NCBI GenBank assembly: GCA_937930235.1
Contig: CALGLJ010000114.1
Location: 1-38,742 of the forward strand
Length of the DNA: 38,742 bases
Reading direction: 5' to 3'
From: an uncultured Verrucomicrobiales bacterium
GTDB taxonomy: Bacteria > Verrucomicrobiota > Verrucomicrobiia > Verrucomicrobiales > Akkermansiaceae
Positions 1 through 8,158 of the stretch are shown here, one piece after another. Numbering within the stretch: position 1 is the first letter of the stretch; every line of letters starts with the position of its first letter. A program made the position numbers and the translations under genes. The notes under the pieces are model-generated. The model ran no database searches. It had not been told where the DNA came from and saw only the letters and a program-made list of their open reading frames with translations.

Positions 1-80
1 TACGTGTCAGGTGCCATGAGGTTGTTACTTTAGCATTTTCGGGGTTTGCACCAAGGCGAGATCGTCTACCTTCCCATCAC

Positions 81-731
81 ATGATTTCGGTAAGTCACCT
101 TTCGCATCAATATGAAACTCAGGGGGAGTCGGTGGAAGTTCTCAAAGACTTAAACTTTTCCCTCAGCGAAGGGGCTGCTGCTACGGTGACTGGGCCTTCT
201 GGCAGTGGTAAAACAACGTTCTTAAATATTCTCGGGGCCATGCTTTCTCCGACTCAGGGCGAAGTGAAAATCGGTGGAAAAGACATTTCTTCCTTTTCTG
301 AAGAAGAAGCGACCCATTTTCGTAATCGTCATTTAGGCTTCGTCTTTCAGCAGCACCATCTCCTTCCACAGCTGACAGTCATGGAGAATCTCCTCGTGCC
401 ACGCCTGGCGGGAGGCTGGGAGGAAAGTGAAAAATCCACTCGGGAACGAGCACATGAATTGCTCGATTATGTGAATCTCAGCCATCGTATGGATCATCAA
501 CCATCAGAACTTTCTGGAGGAGAAAAGCAACGCACCGCTGTTGCTCGTGCCTTGATGAATCAGCCCAAAGTTCTCTTAGCAGATGAACCAACCGGGGCTC
601 TTGATGAAGAGACAGGAGCAAAGGTCACCGAGCTCCTGCTCAAGGTGCAGCGCGAGCACGCGGTCACTCTCGTGGTGGTCACTCATGATATGAAACTCGC
701 AGAGAAGGTCGGCGGGATTTTTCAAATGTAA
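81..731 (+). CDS. ABC transporter ATP-binding protein (LolD/YbbA/MacB type)
   Basis: This is a 216-residue ATPase subunit expected to energise the membrane protein encoded next to it. Visible motifs are the Walker A GPSGSGKTT (about residues 38-46), the Q-loop in VFQQ (about 90), the signature LSGGEKQR (144-151), Walker B VLLADEP (164-170) followed by TGALD, and the switch histidine in VVTHD (202). The phrase DEPTGALD is typical of the LolD/MacB/YbbA subgroup, which drives extraction of lipids or lipoproteins, or mechanotransmission, rather than solute import. The reading frame is open upstream to the window edge, but MISVSHLSHQY is the usual start of this family, so I keep the ATG. The permease follows after 88 bp, which suggests one transcript. 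The substrate is unknown. Confidence 0.93.
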   Translation: MISVSHLSHQYETQGESVEVLKDLNFSLSEGAAATVTGPSGSGKTTFLNILGAMLSPTQGEVKIGGKDISSFSEEEATHFRNRHLGFVFQQHHLLPQLTVMENLLVPRLAGGWEESEKSTRERAHELLDYVNLSHRMDHQPSELSGGEKQRTAVARALMNQPKVLLADEPTGALDEETGAKVTELLLKVQREHAVTLVVVTHDMKLAEKVGGIFQM

Positions 732-819
732 GCGCCAGCGTTGGATCTGCTTTCTCAATTCTCTTGGAATGGCCTTCATCAGACGATCAATAAAAACCGA
801 TATGACAAATCTCTAAAAG

Positions 820-3800
820 ATGACGAGTTGGAAATTTATTCTCAAAGGAGTGCGTCACTATCGAGCCACTTATCTCGGGGTTCTTGCTGGAGTCGCGGTG
901 GGAGCGATGGTTTTACTGGGAGCATTGATGGCTGGGGATTCAGTCGCTGAGAGCTTACAGCAGGCTGCCAAGTGGCGAACCGGGAAGGTGAATCAGGTCT
1001 TTACCGGAGGGGAACGGTTTTTCCGGAGTGCGCTCGCAGAAGACGAGCAGGCGCCTGTGCTCTTCCTAAAAGGGCAGGTGAATGTGGGTGAGCGAGGCGA
1101 AGGGCAAGTGCAGGTGTTGGGGGTAGATGAGCGATTCTTTGCGCTCGCTCCGGGTGAGGGAGGGGCCGCTCCGAGTGAGCGAGGCGTTGCGATTAGCGAG
1201 ACTTTGGCTGTGGGGTTAGATTTAAATGTCGGAGATGATCTCGTCATCCGCGTCCCGAAACCTGGGCTGCTTTCCCGTGATGCACCCCTCTCTGGTGAAG
1301 GAGAAACGATTCTATCAATGCGGGGCAAAGTGGAGCGCATTGTGACGAACGAAGCCTTTAGCCGCTTCAGTCTCGAGGGCACTCAGATTCCTCCGTCTTC
1401 AGTTTTTTTACCGCTCACACGTTTACAGGAAGAAACTGAGCTGACTGGCCAAGCGAATCTCATTCTTCTACCACCCGGTGACGGTGAGCTTGGTGATCTT
1501 CTGTTAGAGGATTACGGGATTTCCGTTGTTGAGGTTCCCGAAGGGGTCGAGATTCGCTCTCAACGCATTTTTATGGAACCACGCATCGTGGATGCCATTT
1601 CGGAAAAATTCACCGTCAATCGGGTGCTGACTTATTTGGTCAATACCTTTCAATCTGCGCAGGGAGAGACTCCATATTCGATGGCTACGGCAGTTGAGCA
1701 GGCCAGTTTCCTCCCAGAACTCCAGCGGGGAGAGATCATTCTCAATGACTGGCTTGCGGAGGATCTTCAGGCAAAAACCGGAGATCAAATCACGCTCTCG
1801 TATTTTTCCCTCACGGCTGGAAATCAGCTAGAAGAAGTCGATGCGTCTTTTCGGGTCAAAGGGGTCATTCCCCTCACCGGAGCTGCTGCTGATCAGCGCT
1901 GGATGCCAGATTTTCCTGGCGTCGCTCAGGTCAAAAGTGCTCGTGACTGGGAACCTGGACTCCCACTCGATCTCAAGCGTATTCGTGACAAAGATGATGA
2001 CTACTGGGACAAATATCGGGGCACTCCAAAGGCTTGGACCTCCTATGACGATGGTCTCGCACATTGGCAGAACCGTTGGGGGAGTGTCACTGGCCTTCGG
2101 ATCGCGGGAGAAAGTAAGTCAGAGGTGGAAGCTACGGTCACCTCCCTCTTGGATCCCTCGCTTGCTGGAATGCAAACTCTCGCTTTTAAAACACAGGCGC
2201 TGACCGCTGCCAAATCTCCCGTGAATTTTGCCAGCCTCTTTTTAAGTATGGGGTTCTTTCTGATCTTGGCGGCCTTGGCTCTTATGGCGATGCTCTTTCG
2301 TTTTAATATGGAACAGCGAACCGAAGAGGGAGGGCTCTTGGCTGCTCTTGGAGTGGGTTCAAAAAAGATCCGGAACTGGCGACTTGGTGAAGCCTTTTGG
2401 GTGATCTTGCTGGGAGGGATTTTGGGCATGATTCTCGCGGTGGCATTTTGTGCCATTGTTTTGAAAGTCATCGGCTCCATCTGGGGAAATGCGGCCTTCC
2501 GTCTGCACCTGAGCGCTCCCAGTCTTGTGGGAGGGTTCTTTGCCCTCATGGTGATCAATCTCGGAGTCGTATGGTGGGTCTCGAAGAGGCAGACTCAACA
2601 GAGCGTCAGCCTTCGTCTTGGGGGAGGCTCTCTGAAGGAATGGCAAAAGATGGGAAAATGGGGGTATGCAGGATTCTTACTTGGAGGACTGTTTTTAGGA
2701 GGGGGACTGTTCCTCGGCCCTCCCTTTGGATTCTTTCTCATGGGAACCGGGGGACTCCTCATCGGCCTGTCACTTTTTCGACTTCGCTTACAGAAGCAGG
2801 CTTCACTTCAGAGATTGAATCTGAAGTCTCTCGCGATGGTGAATCTCGGTCGTCGGAAATCGCGTGGATACACTGTCGTCATGGCGCTTGCAATGGGCGT
2901 GTTCATGGTGCTCTCGGTCGCCGCTTTCCGGAAAGGAGTAGGGGATAGTTGGAGTGACCCAAAGAGTGGCACGGGAGGATTTGGCCTCTGGTTAGAAACA
3001 ACGGCTCCGGTCAATCGCCCTGCCGATGCGCTCGGAAAAGTTCGGTGGTTCGGCACTGATAAAACCGTTCCCATCCGCATTGGCACCGGAGATAATGTCG
3101 ATTGTTTTAATCTGAACTCTTCCCAGAATCCGAGGCTTCTGGGGGTCAATCCCGAGGCCTTAGCTCAGCGATTTAGCCCGAGTGAAGCATGGCATCATTT
3201 GAGAGAGAAAGGCGTTCCTGCATTTGTCGATGAGACCACCTTACTCTGGGTTTTAAAAAAGAAAGTAGGAGACACTCTGGAGTATCATGATGAATGGGGT
3301 CACCCCTTCGAAGTGACGATTGCAGGTGTTCTCAAGGATTCCATATTTCAAGGCTCACTGATCATTGATGAGCAAAAATTGTTAGAAAAATATCCCTCAA
3401 TCAGTGGTTACCAAATCTTTCTTGTGGAGGATGAAAACGACCGCATCGACCTGCAAACTGAAACTGCCGATCTGGGCGGCAAGGTCACGCACACAAAGGA
3501 TCGCCTCGCGGCTTTTCACGAGGTGGAAAATACTTACATCGCGATCTTTAATGTCCTGGGGGGACTGGGGATGATCCTCGCTAGCGTCGGGGTAGGAGTC
3601 GTCATGGCGCGGAATCTTCTCGAACGAAGAGAAGAATTTCAGGTCATGGAATTCATGGGTATTTCTAAAGATAAGCTAAAACAAATGACCATGACGGAAG
3701 CCAAATCACTCATTCTCTGGGGACTGGGAATTGGCTTTGTTGCTTCCTTGCTATCGATTCTCCCTTTATTCGGTCACACCATTTCACTGTTTGATTTCGC

Positions 3801-3921
3801 GCTCATGGGAGGGCTCCTTCTCCTTATGGGAGTCGTTGCTTGGGGGAGTTCGATCTTGGCGTATCGAAGGACGGTCTATACTTTCAGCCCAAGTGAAAAA
3901 AATCTGGACTCCCATTATTGA
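820..3921 (+). CDS. Large FtsX-family ABC transporter permease (YbbP-like)
   Basis: This 1033-residue membrane protein is the likely partner of the ATPase just upstream. It has one hydrophobic segment near the N-terminus (about residues 18-38) and then a long, mostly soluble region to about 465, as expected of a periplasmic domain. A membrane bundle follows (about 470-500, 525-555, 570-590, 615-665 and 690-715), then a second soluble region, then a C-terminal FtsX-like bundle (about 920-950 and 965-1020). Duplicated bundles with two large extracytoplasmic domains match YbbP-like permeases (about 800 residues in E. coli) rather than the 400-residue LolC/E or the 650-residue MacB. The segment VVMARNLLERREEFQVMEFMG resembles the cytoplasmic loop that contacts the ATPase in FtsX-type permeases. 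Family membership is secure; the substrate and the exact topology are inference. Confidence 0.87.
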   Translation: MTSWKFILKGVRHYRATYLGVLAGVAVGAMVLLGALMAGDSVAESLQQAAKWRTGKVNQVFTGGERFFRSALAEDEQAPVLFLKGQVNVGERGEGQVQVLGVDERFFALAPGEGGAAPSERGVAISETLAVGLDLNVGDDLVIRVPKPGLLSRDAPLSGEGETILSMRGKVERIVTNEAFSRFSLEGTQIPPSSVFLPLTRLQEETELTGQANLILLPPGDGELGDLLLEDYGISVVEVPEGVEIRSQRIFMEPRIVDAISEKFTVNRVLTYLVNTFQSAQGETPYSMATAVEQASFLPELQRGEIILNDWLAEDLQAKTGDQITLSYFSLTAGNQLEEVDASFRVKGVIPLTGAAADQRWMPDFPGVAQVKSARDWEPGLPLDLKRIRDKDDDYWDKYRGTPKAWTSYDDGLAHWQNRWGSVTGLRIAGESKSEVEATVTSLLDPSLAGMQTLAFKTQALTAAKSPVNFASLFLSMGFFLILAALALMAMLFRFNMEQRTEEGGLLAALGVGSKKIRNWRLGEAFWVILLGGILGMILAVAFCAIVLKVIGSIWGNAAFRLHLSAPSLVGGFFALMVINLGVVWWVSKRQTQQSVSLRLGGGSLKEWQKMGKWGYAGFLLGGLFLGGGLFLGPPFGFFLMGTGGLLIGLSLFRLRLQKQASLQRLNLKSLAMVNLGRRKSRGYTVVMALAMGVFMVLSVAAFRKGVGDSWSDPKSGTGGFGLWLETTAPVNRPADALGKVRWFGTDKTVPIRIGTGDNVDCFNLNSSQNPRLLGVNPEALAQRFSPSEAWHHLREKGVPAFVDETTLLWVLKKKVGDTLEYHDEWGHPFEVTIAGVLKDSIFQGSLIIDEQKLLEKYPSISGYQIFLVEDENDRIDLQTETADLGGKVTHTKDRLAAFHEVENTYIAIFNVLGGLGMILASVGVGVVMARNLLERREEFQVMEFMGISKDKLKQMTMTEAKSLILWGLGIGFVASLLSILPLFGHTISLFDFALMGGLLLLMGVVAWGSSILAYRRTVYTFSPSEKNLDSHY

Positions 3922-4774
3922 AACATCGGAAGACTTCCAAAAGGCAGCTTCGAAGTTGATCGATGATGGAATAAGTTTTTTTCAGGGAACGTTTGGAAGC
4001 ATGCAGCTCTTTGCATCCAGTGAAGCTCTCGTGGGCTCGCAAAATATGGAGCGTGATGAGACTCACTATTTATTGATTCCTAATCGTTCCGAAGCAAATG
4101 GCTATTGCCTGTATTCTGCTCGGGTCCTCCCGCAAGGAGTAGGGCCTGAAAACAATCTTCCCAAAGCAAAAATATTTCAACTTCCAGGTGAGGGAGCGGA
4201 GCAACATCTCATCACCCTTTTGATGGGACAGTTAGAAGAGAAGGGGCTGGCAAAAGCGACATGCGATTCTCCCTTGGCGGACCGTCTCGAAATCATTGCA
4301 GATGAAGTCGACAAACAATCCACTCTGCTGTCCGGTGGCCTACTTTTGGTGGGAGGTGCGGTGGCTCTGGCTAATCCCATTCTGGGAGTCGGAATCGCGG
4401 CAAAAGCTTTTGCCCCCAATTTGGCTTCCAAAATATCAGTGCATGGAGTCAAACACGCCTCCAGTTGGCTCCGAACCCGACAAGAAAATTCGGTCAAAAA
4501 AGAGGTCGCAAAAACGGCTCAAAGGGAAGTCCGCCAGATCAAGCCAGAGCTGAGAGTGAATAGGATTTTAGAATTATTGGAGCAAGCTCTCAGTACCTCA
4601 GATGGTTCTTTCGATCCAGGACTTGCTTCAGAGAACTTGTTGGATGATCTTTCGACTCTTCCGGACCTCCGGCTAGCAGTTCAGGCTCTAGCTGCAGTCT
4701 ATGCTGAAAATGCCACTCTCGATCCTACTCTGCGATGCTGGATTGATTCTTTAACGGAATCCATTCTAACTTGA
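3893..4774 (+). CDS. Hypothetical protein with central hydrophobic hairpin, overlapping the permease end
   Basis: I do not recognise the family. The frame is open from 3731, but residues before 3893 are read from inside the permease gene and look unlike a protein. A GTG at 3893 (VKKIWTPIIETSEDF) gives 293 residues and a 29-nt overlap with the permease; no clear Shine-Dalgarno is present, so the start is uncertain. The product is mainly soluble and acidic to about residue 140. A Gly/Ala-rich hydrophobic stretch follows (about 143-178, SGGLLLVGGAVALANPILGV), which could be a membrane hairpin, then a basic helical region and a leucine-rich C-terminal part. The overlap suggests translational coupling with the ABC transporter, so it may be an accessory factor. 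That role is inference only. Confidence 0.6.
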   Translation: MKKIWTPIIETSEDFQKAASKLIDDGISFFQGTFGSMQLFASSEALVGSQNMERDETHYLLIPNRSEANGYCLYSARVLPQGVGPENNLPKAKIFQLPGEGAEQHLITLLMGQLEEKGLAKATCDSPLADRLEIIADEVDKQSTLLSGGLLLVGGAVALANPILGVGIAAKAFAPNLASKISVHGVKHASSWLRTRQENSVKKEVAKTAQREVRQIKPELRVNRILELLEQALSTSDGSFDPGLASENLLDDLSTLPDLRLAVQALAAVYAENATLDPTLRCWIDSLTESILT

Positions 4775-5036
4775 GATGTTTTTTAATTCATCTTGCATTC
4801 TGATTGAAAGTGCCTTGTAAAGAAAACGGCAAAAAAAATTAGTAAACATTGAGATTCGATCAAGGATTGGGCGCTTCTTTACTGTAATTTGTCCTATTTT
4901 GGGAATAGATTGAAATAATTGGAAGTGAGTGACCTCCTAGACGTGCATAGGGTAAAGCCTAAATCATTTGATTTTTTTATTTAAATGGAGTGGGGATAAT
5001 TTTTGCTTATGCAAGAAAATGATTTTTCCTGAGTAA
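4775..5036. other. AT-rich intergenic region
   Basis: This 262-bp stretch lies between the unknown protein and the LysR gene. It is A/T-rich with several T and A tracts. I see no ORF, tRNA or convincing intrinsic terminator. A GGATAAT sequence near 4994-5000 could act as a -10 element for the LysR gene, but no -35 hexamer sits at the usual 16-18 bp spacing. Confidence 0.5.
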
Positions 5037-6017
5037 ATGAAAGCAGAAATGTCCGAGCCACAAAATAAAACCAAAGCCAATCGGAAGCGCACGAAGACCC
5101 CATCGGCAGTGGGTCTCAGTGAGACCCTTGACATGCGTCAATTGCGGTACTTCGTCGAAGTGGCGAGACTGGGCTCGATGAGTAGTGCCGCGAGAGCGTG
5201 CGGGATGAGCCAGCCTGGAATGAGTTTACGGATGGCAGAGCTTGAGACTCGGATGGGTGAGCAGCTCCTTCGGCGAGGTAGCAAGGGAGTCGTCCTGACC
5301 GAGGCAGGGAGAGTGCTCCAGCATCATGCGGAGCGTATCCTCCTGGAAGAGTCCCGCTTACGGGAGCAATTTTCGGCACGGGAAGACTTGCAAGCAGGTC
5401 ATGTTGCCTTTGGGCTGATTCCGACCTTAGCGCCCTACCTTTTACCGTTAATGTTGGCAGAATTCCGATCCGAGTATCCTGACATAGAAATTGAAGTTGT
5501 CGAAAGTCAGACTTCCATTCTCATCGAGCGCATTGGTGCCGGAGAGTTAGAATTCGCAATTCTCAGCGATGTCACCTCGGCAGATCAAAGGAGGTATGGC
5601 TTGCAAACAAGAGAGCTCTTCCGTGAGCCTCTTTTACTTGCCGTTCCTCATCAGCATGAGCTCGCCCAGAAAGAAGAAGATCCCGTCCCTGCAAATTTGA
5701 ATCCCAAGGAGATTATCCATCTTTCTGACGGTCATTGCTTACGTGATCAAGTCCTCAAAGTCTGCCGTTTAGAGTCAGTCGAACGGAACTTACAATGTGA
5801 CCAACTTGATACCGCTTTAGCCATGGTTTCCGCAAATCTAGGAGTCTCACTCATTCCCAAACTTGCGGTCCGACGTGAGCTACAAGACCGTGTCACCATC
5901 CGCAGCTTTAGAAAACCTTGGCCTACTCGCACCATTTACCTCCTTAAAAAGAAGGGGGTCAAGTTGAGCAAAGCGTCTGAGAAATTAGTAAAAGTCCTTC
6001 AAGGCGAATCCATGTAG
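5037..6017 (+). CDS. LysR-family transcriptional regulator
   Basis: This 326-residue DNA-binding regulator has a typical LysR winged helix beginning at MRQLRYFVEVARLGSMSSAA (about residue 33) and running to LTEAGRVL. The effector-binding domain follows (about 120-320), with the usual hinge GHVAFGLIPTLAPYLLPLML. The N-terminus carries about 32 extra basic residues (NRKRTKTP). Either they are real or translation starts at the ATG at 5133, directly before MRQL. A perfect 17-bp palindrome (5111-5127) lies between the two starts, which would be an attractive autoregulatory site if 5133 is the true start. The domain order resembles Nac/Cbl-type activators, but no target can be named. The gene stands alone between transcription units. 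Confidence 0.9.
   Translation: MKAEMSEPQNKTKANRKRTKTPSAVGLSETLDMRQLRYFVEVARLGSMSSAARACGMSQPGMSLRMAELETRMGEQLLRRGSKGVVLTEAGRVLQHHAERILLEESRLREQFSAREDLQAGHVAFGLIPTLAPYLLPLMLAEFRSEYPDIEIEVVESQTSILIERIGAGELEFAILSDVTSADQRRYGLQTRELFREPLLLAVPHQHELAQKEEDPVPANLNPKEIIHLSDGHCLRDQVLKVCRLESVERNLQCDQLDTALAMVSANLGVSLIPKLAVRRELQDRVTIRSFRKPWPTRTIYLLKKKGVKLSKASEKLVKVLQGESM
5111..5127. promoter_or_regulatory. Perfect palindrome in or just before the LysR gene
   Basis: GGGTCTCA-G-TGAGACCC is an inverted repeat with 8-bp arms and a one-base centre. It lies six bases before the alternative ATG at 5133. It could be an operator for the LysR protein or a neutral coding coincidence. Only the symmetry is directly seen. 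Confidence 0.35.
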
Positions 6018-6070
6018 CCTTCGCTGGGGCTTTCAATTCAGCTGAAGTGCTGAGGCTAGATTTTGTCGTT
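6015..6070 (+). terminator. Possible intrinsic terminator after the LysR gene
   Basis: Overlapping the LysR stop codon, TAGCCT (6015-6020) can pair with AGGCTA (6053-6058). Inside it, CTTCGCTG can alternatively pair with CAGCTGAAG with one bulge. A T-rich run, TTTTGTCGTTT, follows. The stem is imperfect, so this is a weak call. Confidence 0.35.
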
Positions 6071-6117
6071 TCTGGAAGGTGATGCGCCTAGAATGGAGAG
6101 ATTTGGGTTAAAAATTT

Positions 6118-6140
6118 AACATTTATTAACAATAAATGTT
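6118..6140. promoter_or_regulatory. Perfect 10-bp-arm inverted repeat upstream of the kinase operon
   Basis: AACATTTATT (6118-6127), spacer AAC, AATAAATGTT (6131-6140). The repeat lies 53 bp before the ATG of the small ORF that precedes the Ser/Thr kinase. A TATCCT hexamer (6156-6161) that could be a -10 element lies just downstream. An operator is the simplest reading because an A/T-rich stem like this is a poor terminator. The binding factor is unknown. Confidence 0.5.
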
Positions 6141-6192
6141 GATTTATTAAAAAAATATCCTAGACTAATGGCCAGCGCTTCAAATTTTTCTA

Positions 6193-6549
6193 ATGTTCGC
6201 AAAAACTTCGATCCAACCTGTCTACCCTGCGCATATTGACGCAGATCCTTCCGTTCAGCATTCATTTCAGGCTGACACCTCATTTCGCCGGATTCATGTC
6301 AGCTCCAAGAAGGCGAGCCGGAGTTTCAAAGCAGCCCCTAACACGATTGCGGCAGCCTCACGCTTGGCGAACATTGCTGGTCTGCCAACCATCGAGCGAG
6401 TTGTGGCCACGTCTTCCGATGAGCGCCTCATGATTTTTTCTCTTGAAGCTCCAAACGCTTCTCCTCCTGGGCCGCGAATTTTTGGGCTCACTACTGAGCC
6501 TTCGGTCACGCTGGATCAGGCGATTCACTTCGTCCGTCCGCTTCTCTAA
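6193..6549 (+). CDS. Small hypothetical protein preceding the Ser/Thr kinase
   Basis: This 118-residue product has no family that I recognise. It starts MFAKTSIQPVYPAHID and is of mixed composition, with no signal peptide or membrane segment. A basic patch (RRIHVSSKKASRSFK, about residues 32-46) is followed by the more folded-looking segment NTIAAASRLANIAGLPTIERV. It ends 29 bp before the kinase ATG and shares the same upstream palindrome, so it is probably cotranscribed with the kinase and could be a substrate or partner. A 65-residue ORF (6236-6433) in another frame and an antisense ORF overlap it; I judge this frame best because of its fit to the downstream gene. It remains unproven as a gene. 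Confidence 0.55.
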   Translation: MFAKTSIQPVYPAHIDADPSVQHSFQADTSFRRIHVSSKKASRSFKAAPNTIAAASRLANIAGLPTIERVVATSSDERLMIFSLEAPNASPPGPRIFGLTTEPSVTLDQAIHFVRPLL

Positions 6550-6578
6550 TACACATTACTTTTAAAAAATTTTGAACC

Positions 6579-7889
6579 ATGGATGCTAAAGGAACAATCG
6601 ATCATATTATCACGCTCGATGGAGTGTATGGGGCATTTTTCTCCTCACATCGCGATCAGTCAATCATTGCGAAAGTTCCGCACGATTATCCGGCAGCGGT
6701 TCTTCAGGGGATTGCATACCATGGCGAAGATGTTCTGGAGCAAGTTCGGAAAGGGATGAAAGACTGCCACGAGGTGCGTCTGGATATGCAAAACATGAGT
6801 ATCCTCATGTTTTTAGTCACCGGGGGCATTGTATATGCCATGGTCTACAAGCAGGCCATCATTGAGCAGGTCCGGAATGCCGTTTATGGAATCTGCCAAG
6901 AAGCGGAAAAGGCGCATCAGCAAAATATGCTGCTCACTTCTCGGATCACTCCTGCCGACCTTCCTAAAGAGATCACCGAGCCTTCCTCAGAAGATTCCCC
7001 GCTGGCGATGGAGCCAATCAAAGCGGTTCAGCCCAAATCGATCAAAGAGTCACGTTATACTGACGAAGTCCTCATCGGAGAAGGTGGTTCCGCACAGGTC
7101 TTTCGAGCTTACGATACCAGGATCAAACGCCAAGTTGCGCTCAAGCGTTTCAAGGAAAATTTCAACACGAATTTGGATGAGGTCGCTTACTCCGAACTCG
7201 AATCAGCGTCTCGCATTCAGCACCATAACGTCGTGAGCACACATGATGTCGACATGGATGATCACGGACGTTTTCTCGTCATGGAGCTCATCCAGGGAGA
7301 TGATCTCGAAACGGTCCTCGAGAAGGGGCCTCTGGATCTGAATCGGTTCATAGGTCTTGCGATCCAATCTCTCGAAGCCCTCACGGCGACGCATGAAGCT
7401 GGTCTATTGCATCTCGATATCAAACCGGCTAACCTCATGTTTTCTGAAAACAGCAATGACCGGGTTCACGTCAAACTCATCGACTACGGCCAAGCAGCCT
7501 TAATGGAAGACCAGCCAAAAGGCGCTGGTCTCTCAGGCTCGATTCACTATGCCAGCCCAGAGTATCTGAGCGAAAAGGCAGTCGATCTTCGTTCAGATCT
7601 CTATTCTCTTGGCTGCGTATTCTATACCGCCCTTTCCGGGATTCGCCCTTTTGAAGGCGATAGCATCCTCGTCATCATGGCCGCTCATCTTCGTCATCGT
7701 GTGACCGATATTGCCGAAGTGGTGCCAGGTCTACCTGCTTGGCTGGCGGAGTGGGTCATGTCTCTCATGTCTCAGAATCCTGAAGACCGCCCTGCTTCTG
7801 CCGAAGTTGCCTTAGAATCACTCCTACAACGCGGAATGACTAAGTTCGAAATCGAGCAGAAAAAAGAGCGAGAGCTGGCCCAAGCCTGA
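6579..7889 (+). CDS. Ser/Thr protein kinase with roadblock/LC7-like N-terminal domain
   Basis: This 436-residue protein is cytoplasmic, with no transmembrane segment. Residues about 5-108 have the alpha/beta pattern of a roadblock/LC7 (MglB-like) domain: DGVYGAFFSSHRDQSIIAK, then VRLDMQNMSILMFLVTGG, then an amphipathic helix. This is a tentative assignment. A Pro/Glu linker runs to about 158. The Hanks-type kinase domain (about 160-415) has the glycine loop GEGGSAQV (167-174), catalytic Lys in VALKR (189), HLDIKPAN (278-285, catalytic D280 and N285), DYG (302-304) in place of DFG, SPE (326-328) and a conserved DRP Arg (404). All catalytic residues are present. Leu instead of Arg before D280 makes it a non-RD kinase, possibly not dependent on activation-loop phosphorylation. 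Bacterial kinases of this kind usually carry a membrane anchor, so the cytoplasmic fusion is unusual. Confidence 0.9.
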   Translation: MDAKGTIDHIITLDGVYGAFFSSHRDQSIIAKVPHDYPAAVLQGIAYHGEDVLEQVRKGMKDCHEVRLDMQNMSILMFLVTGGIVYAMVYKQAIIEQVRNAVYGICQEAEKAHQQNMLLTSRITPADLPKEITEPSSEDSPLAMEPIKAVQPKSIKESRYTDEVLIGEGGSAQVFRAYDTRIKRQVALKRFKENFNTNLDEVAYSELESASRIQHHNVVSTHDVDMDDHGRFLVMELIQGDDLETVLEKGPLDLNRFIGLAIQSLEALTATHEAGLLHLDIKPANLMFSENSNDRVHVKLIDYGQAALMEDQPKGAGLSGSIHYASPEYLSEKAVDLRSDLYSLGCVFYTALSGIRPFEGDSILVIMAAHLRHRVTDIAEVVPGLPAWLAEWVMSLMSQNPEDRPASAEVALESLLQRGMTKFEIEQKKERELAQA

Positions 7890-7922
7890 TCGCAAAAATC
7901 TTCCACGATCATTTCTAATCAC

Positions 7923-7958
7923 AAAAAAGGGCCGTGTTTCAAAATTGAAACACGGCCC
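7923..7958 (-). terminator. Strong intrinsic terminator (leftward)
   Basis: Arms 7929-7942 and 7945-7958 form a perfect 14-bp stem, or 12 bp with a six-base loop. On the minus strand it is followed directly by TTTTTT (7928-7923). The orientation fits termination of leftward transcription from pckA and the candidate RNA. On the plus strand no T tract follows, so it would end the kinase transcript less efficiently. Confidence 0.9.
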
Positions 7959-8094
7959 GTGCTGTATCACGAGGATACTAGCTAGATCGCCCGTGCGCTT
8001 TAGGAAAACGCACATCTAGCAAAGACAAACGATCTGATGAAGGGCGCGACTCACGTCCTTCGCGGCACACTATAACTAAATTAGTGAGCAGCAC
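7959..8094 (-). ncRNA. Candidate multi-branched structured RNA, 3' of pckA
   Basis: On the minus strand this segment can fold into a closed multi-branch structure. The closing stem is GTGCTG (8094-8089) with CAGCAC (7964-7959). Inside are hairpins CACTA/TAGTG (8086-8082 with 8072-8068), CGCGA/TCGCG (8064-8060 with 8049-8045), and a long one with outer stem GCTAGAT/ATCTAGC (8020-8014 with 7987-7981) and inner stem GTGCG/CGCAC. A small GTATC/GATAC hairpin (7978-7974 with 7968-7964) shares one base with the closing stem. The terminator abuts the closing stem. I do not recognise a known class: it does not look like tmRNA, 6S, SRP or RNase P RNA. It could be a free sRNA or the processed 3' UTR of pckA. 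No ORF explains the segment and no clear promoter of its own is visible. Confidence 0.5.
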
Positions 8095-8158
8095 TATCAC
8101 AAAAAATGGTTAGAGACGGAATAGTTCATGACCAAGGCGAGATCACCTGTTAGAAAAG

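Noticed and set aside
51-63. 13-base sequence CCAAGGCGAGATC at 51 repeated near 8132
   Set aside because: Repeats of this length are expected by chance in a window of this size, and there is no structural context.
2397-2948. 183-residue frame inside the ABC permease gene
   Set aside because: It is in another phase of the same strand, rich in Arg/Ser/Gly as expected of shadow translation; the permease frame has coherent membrane helices.
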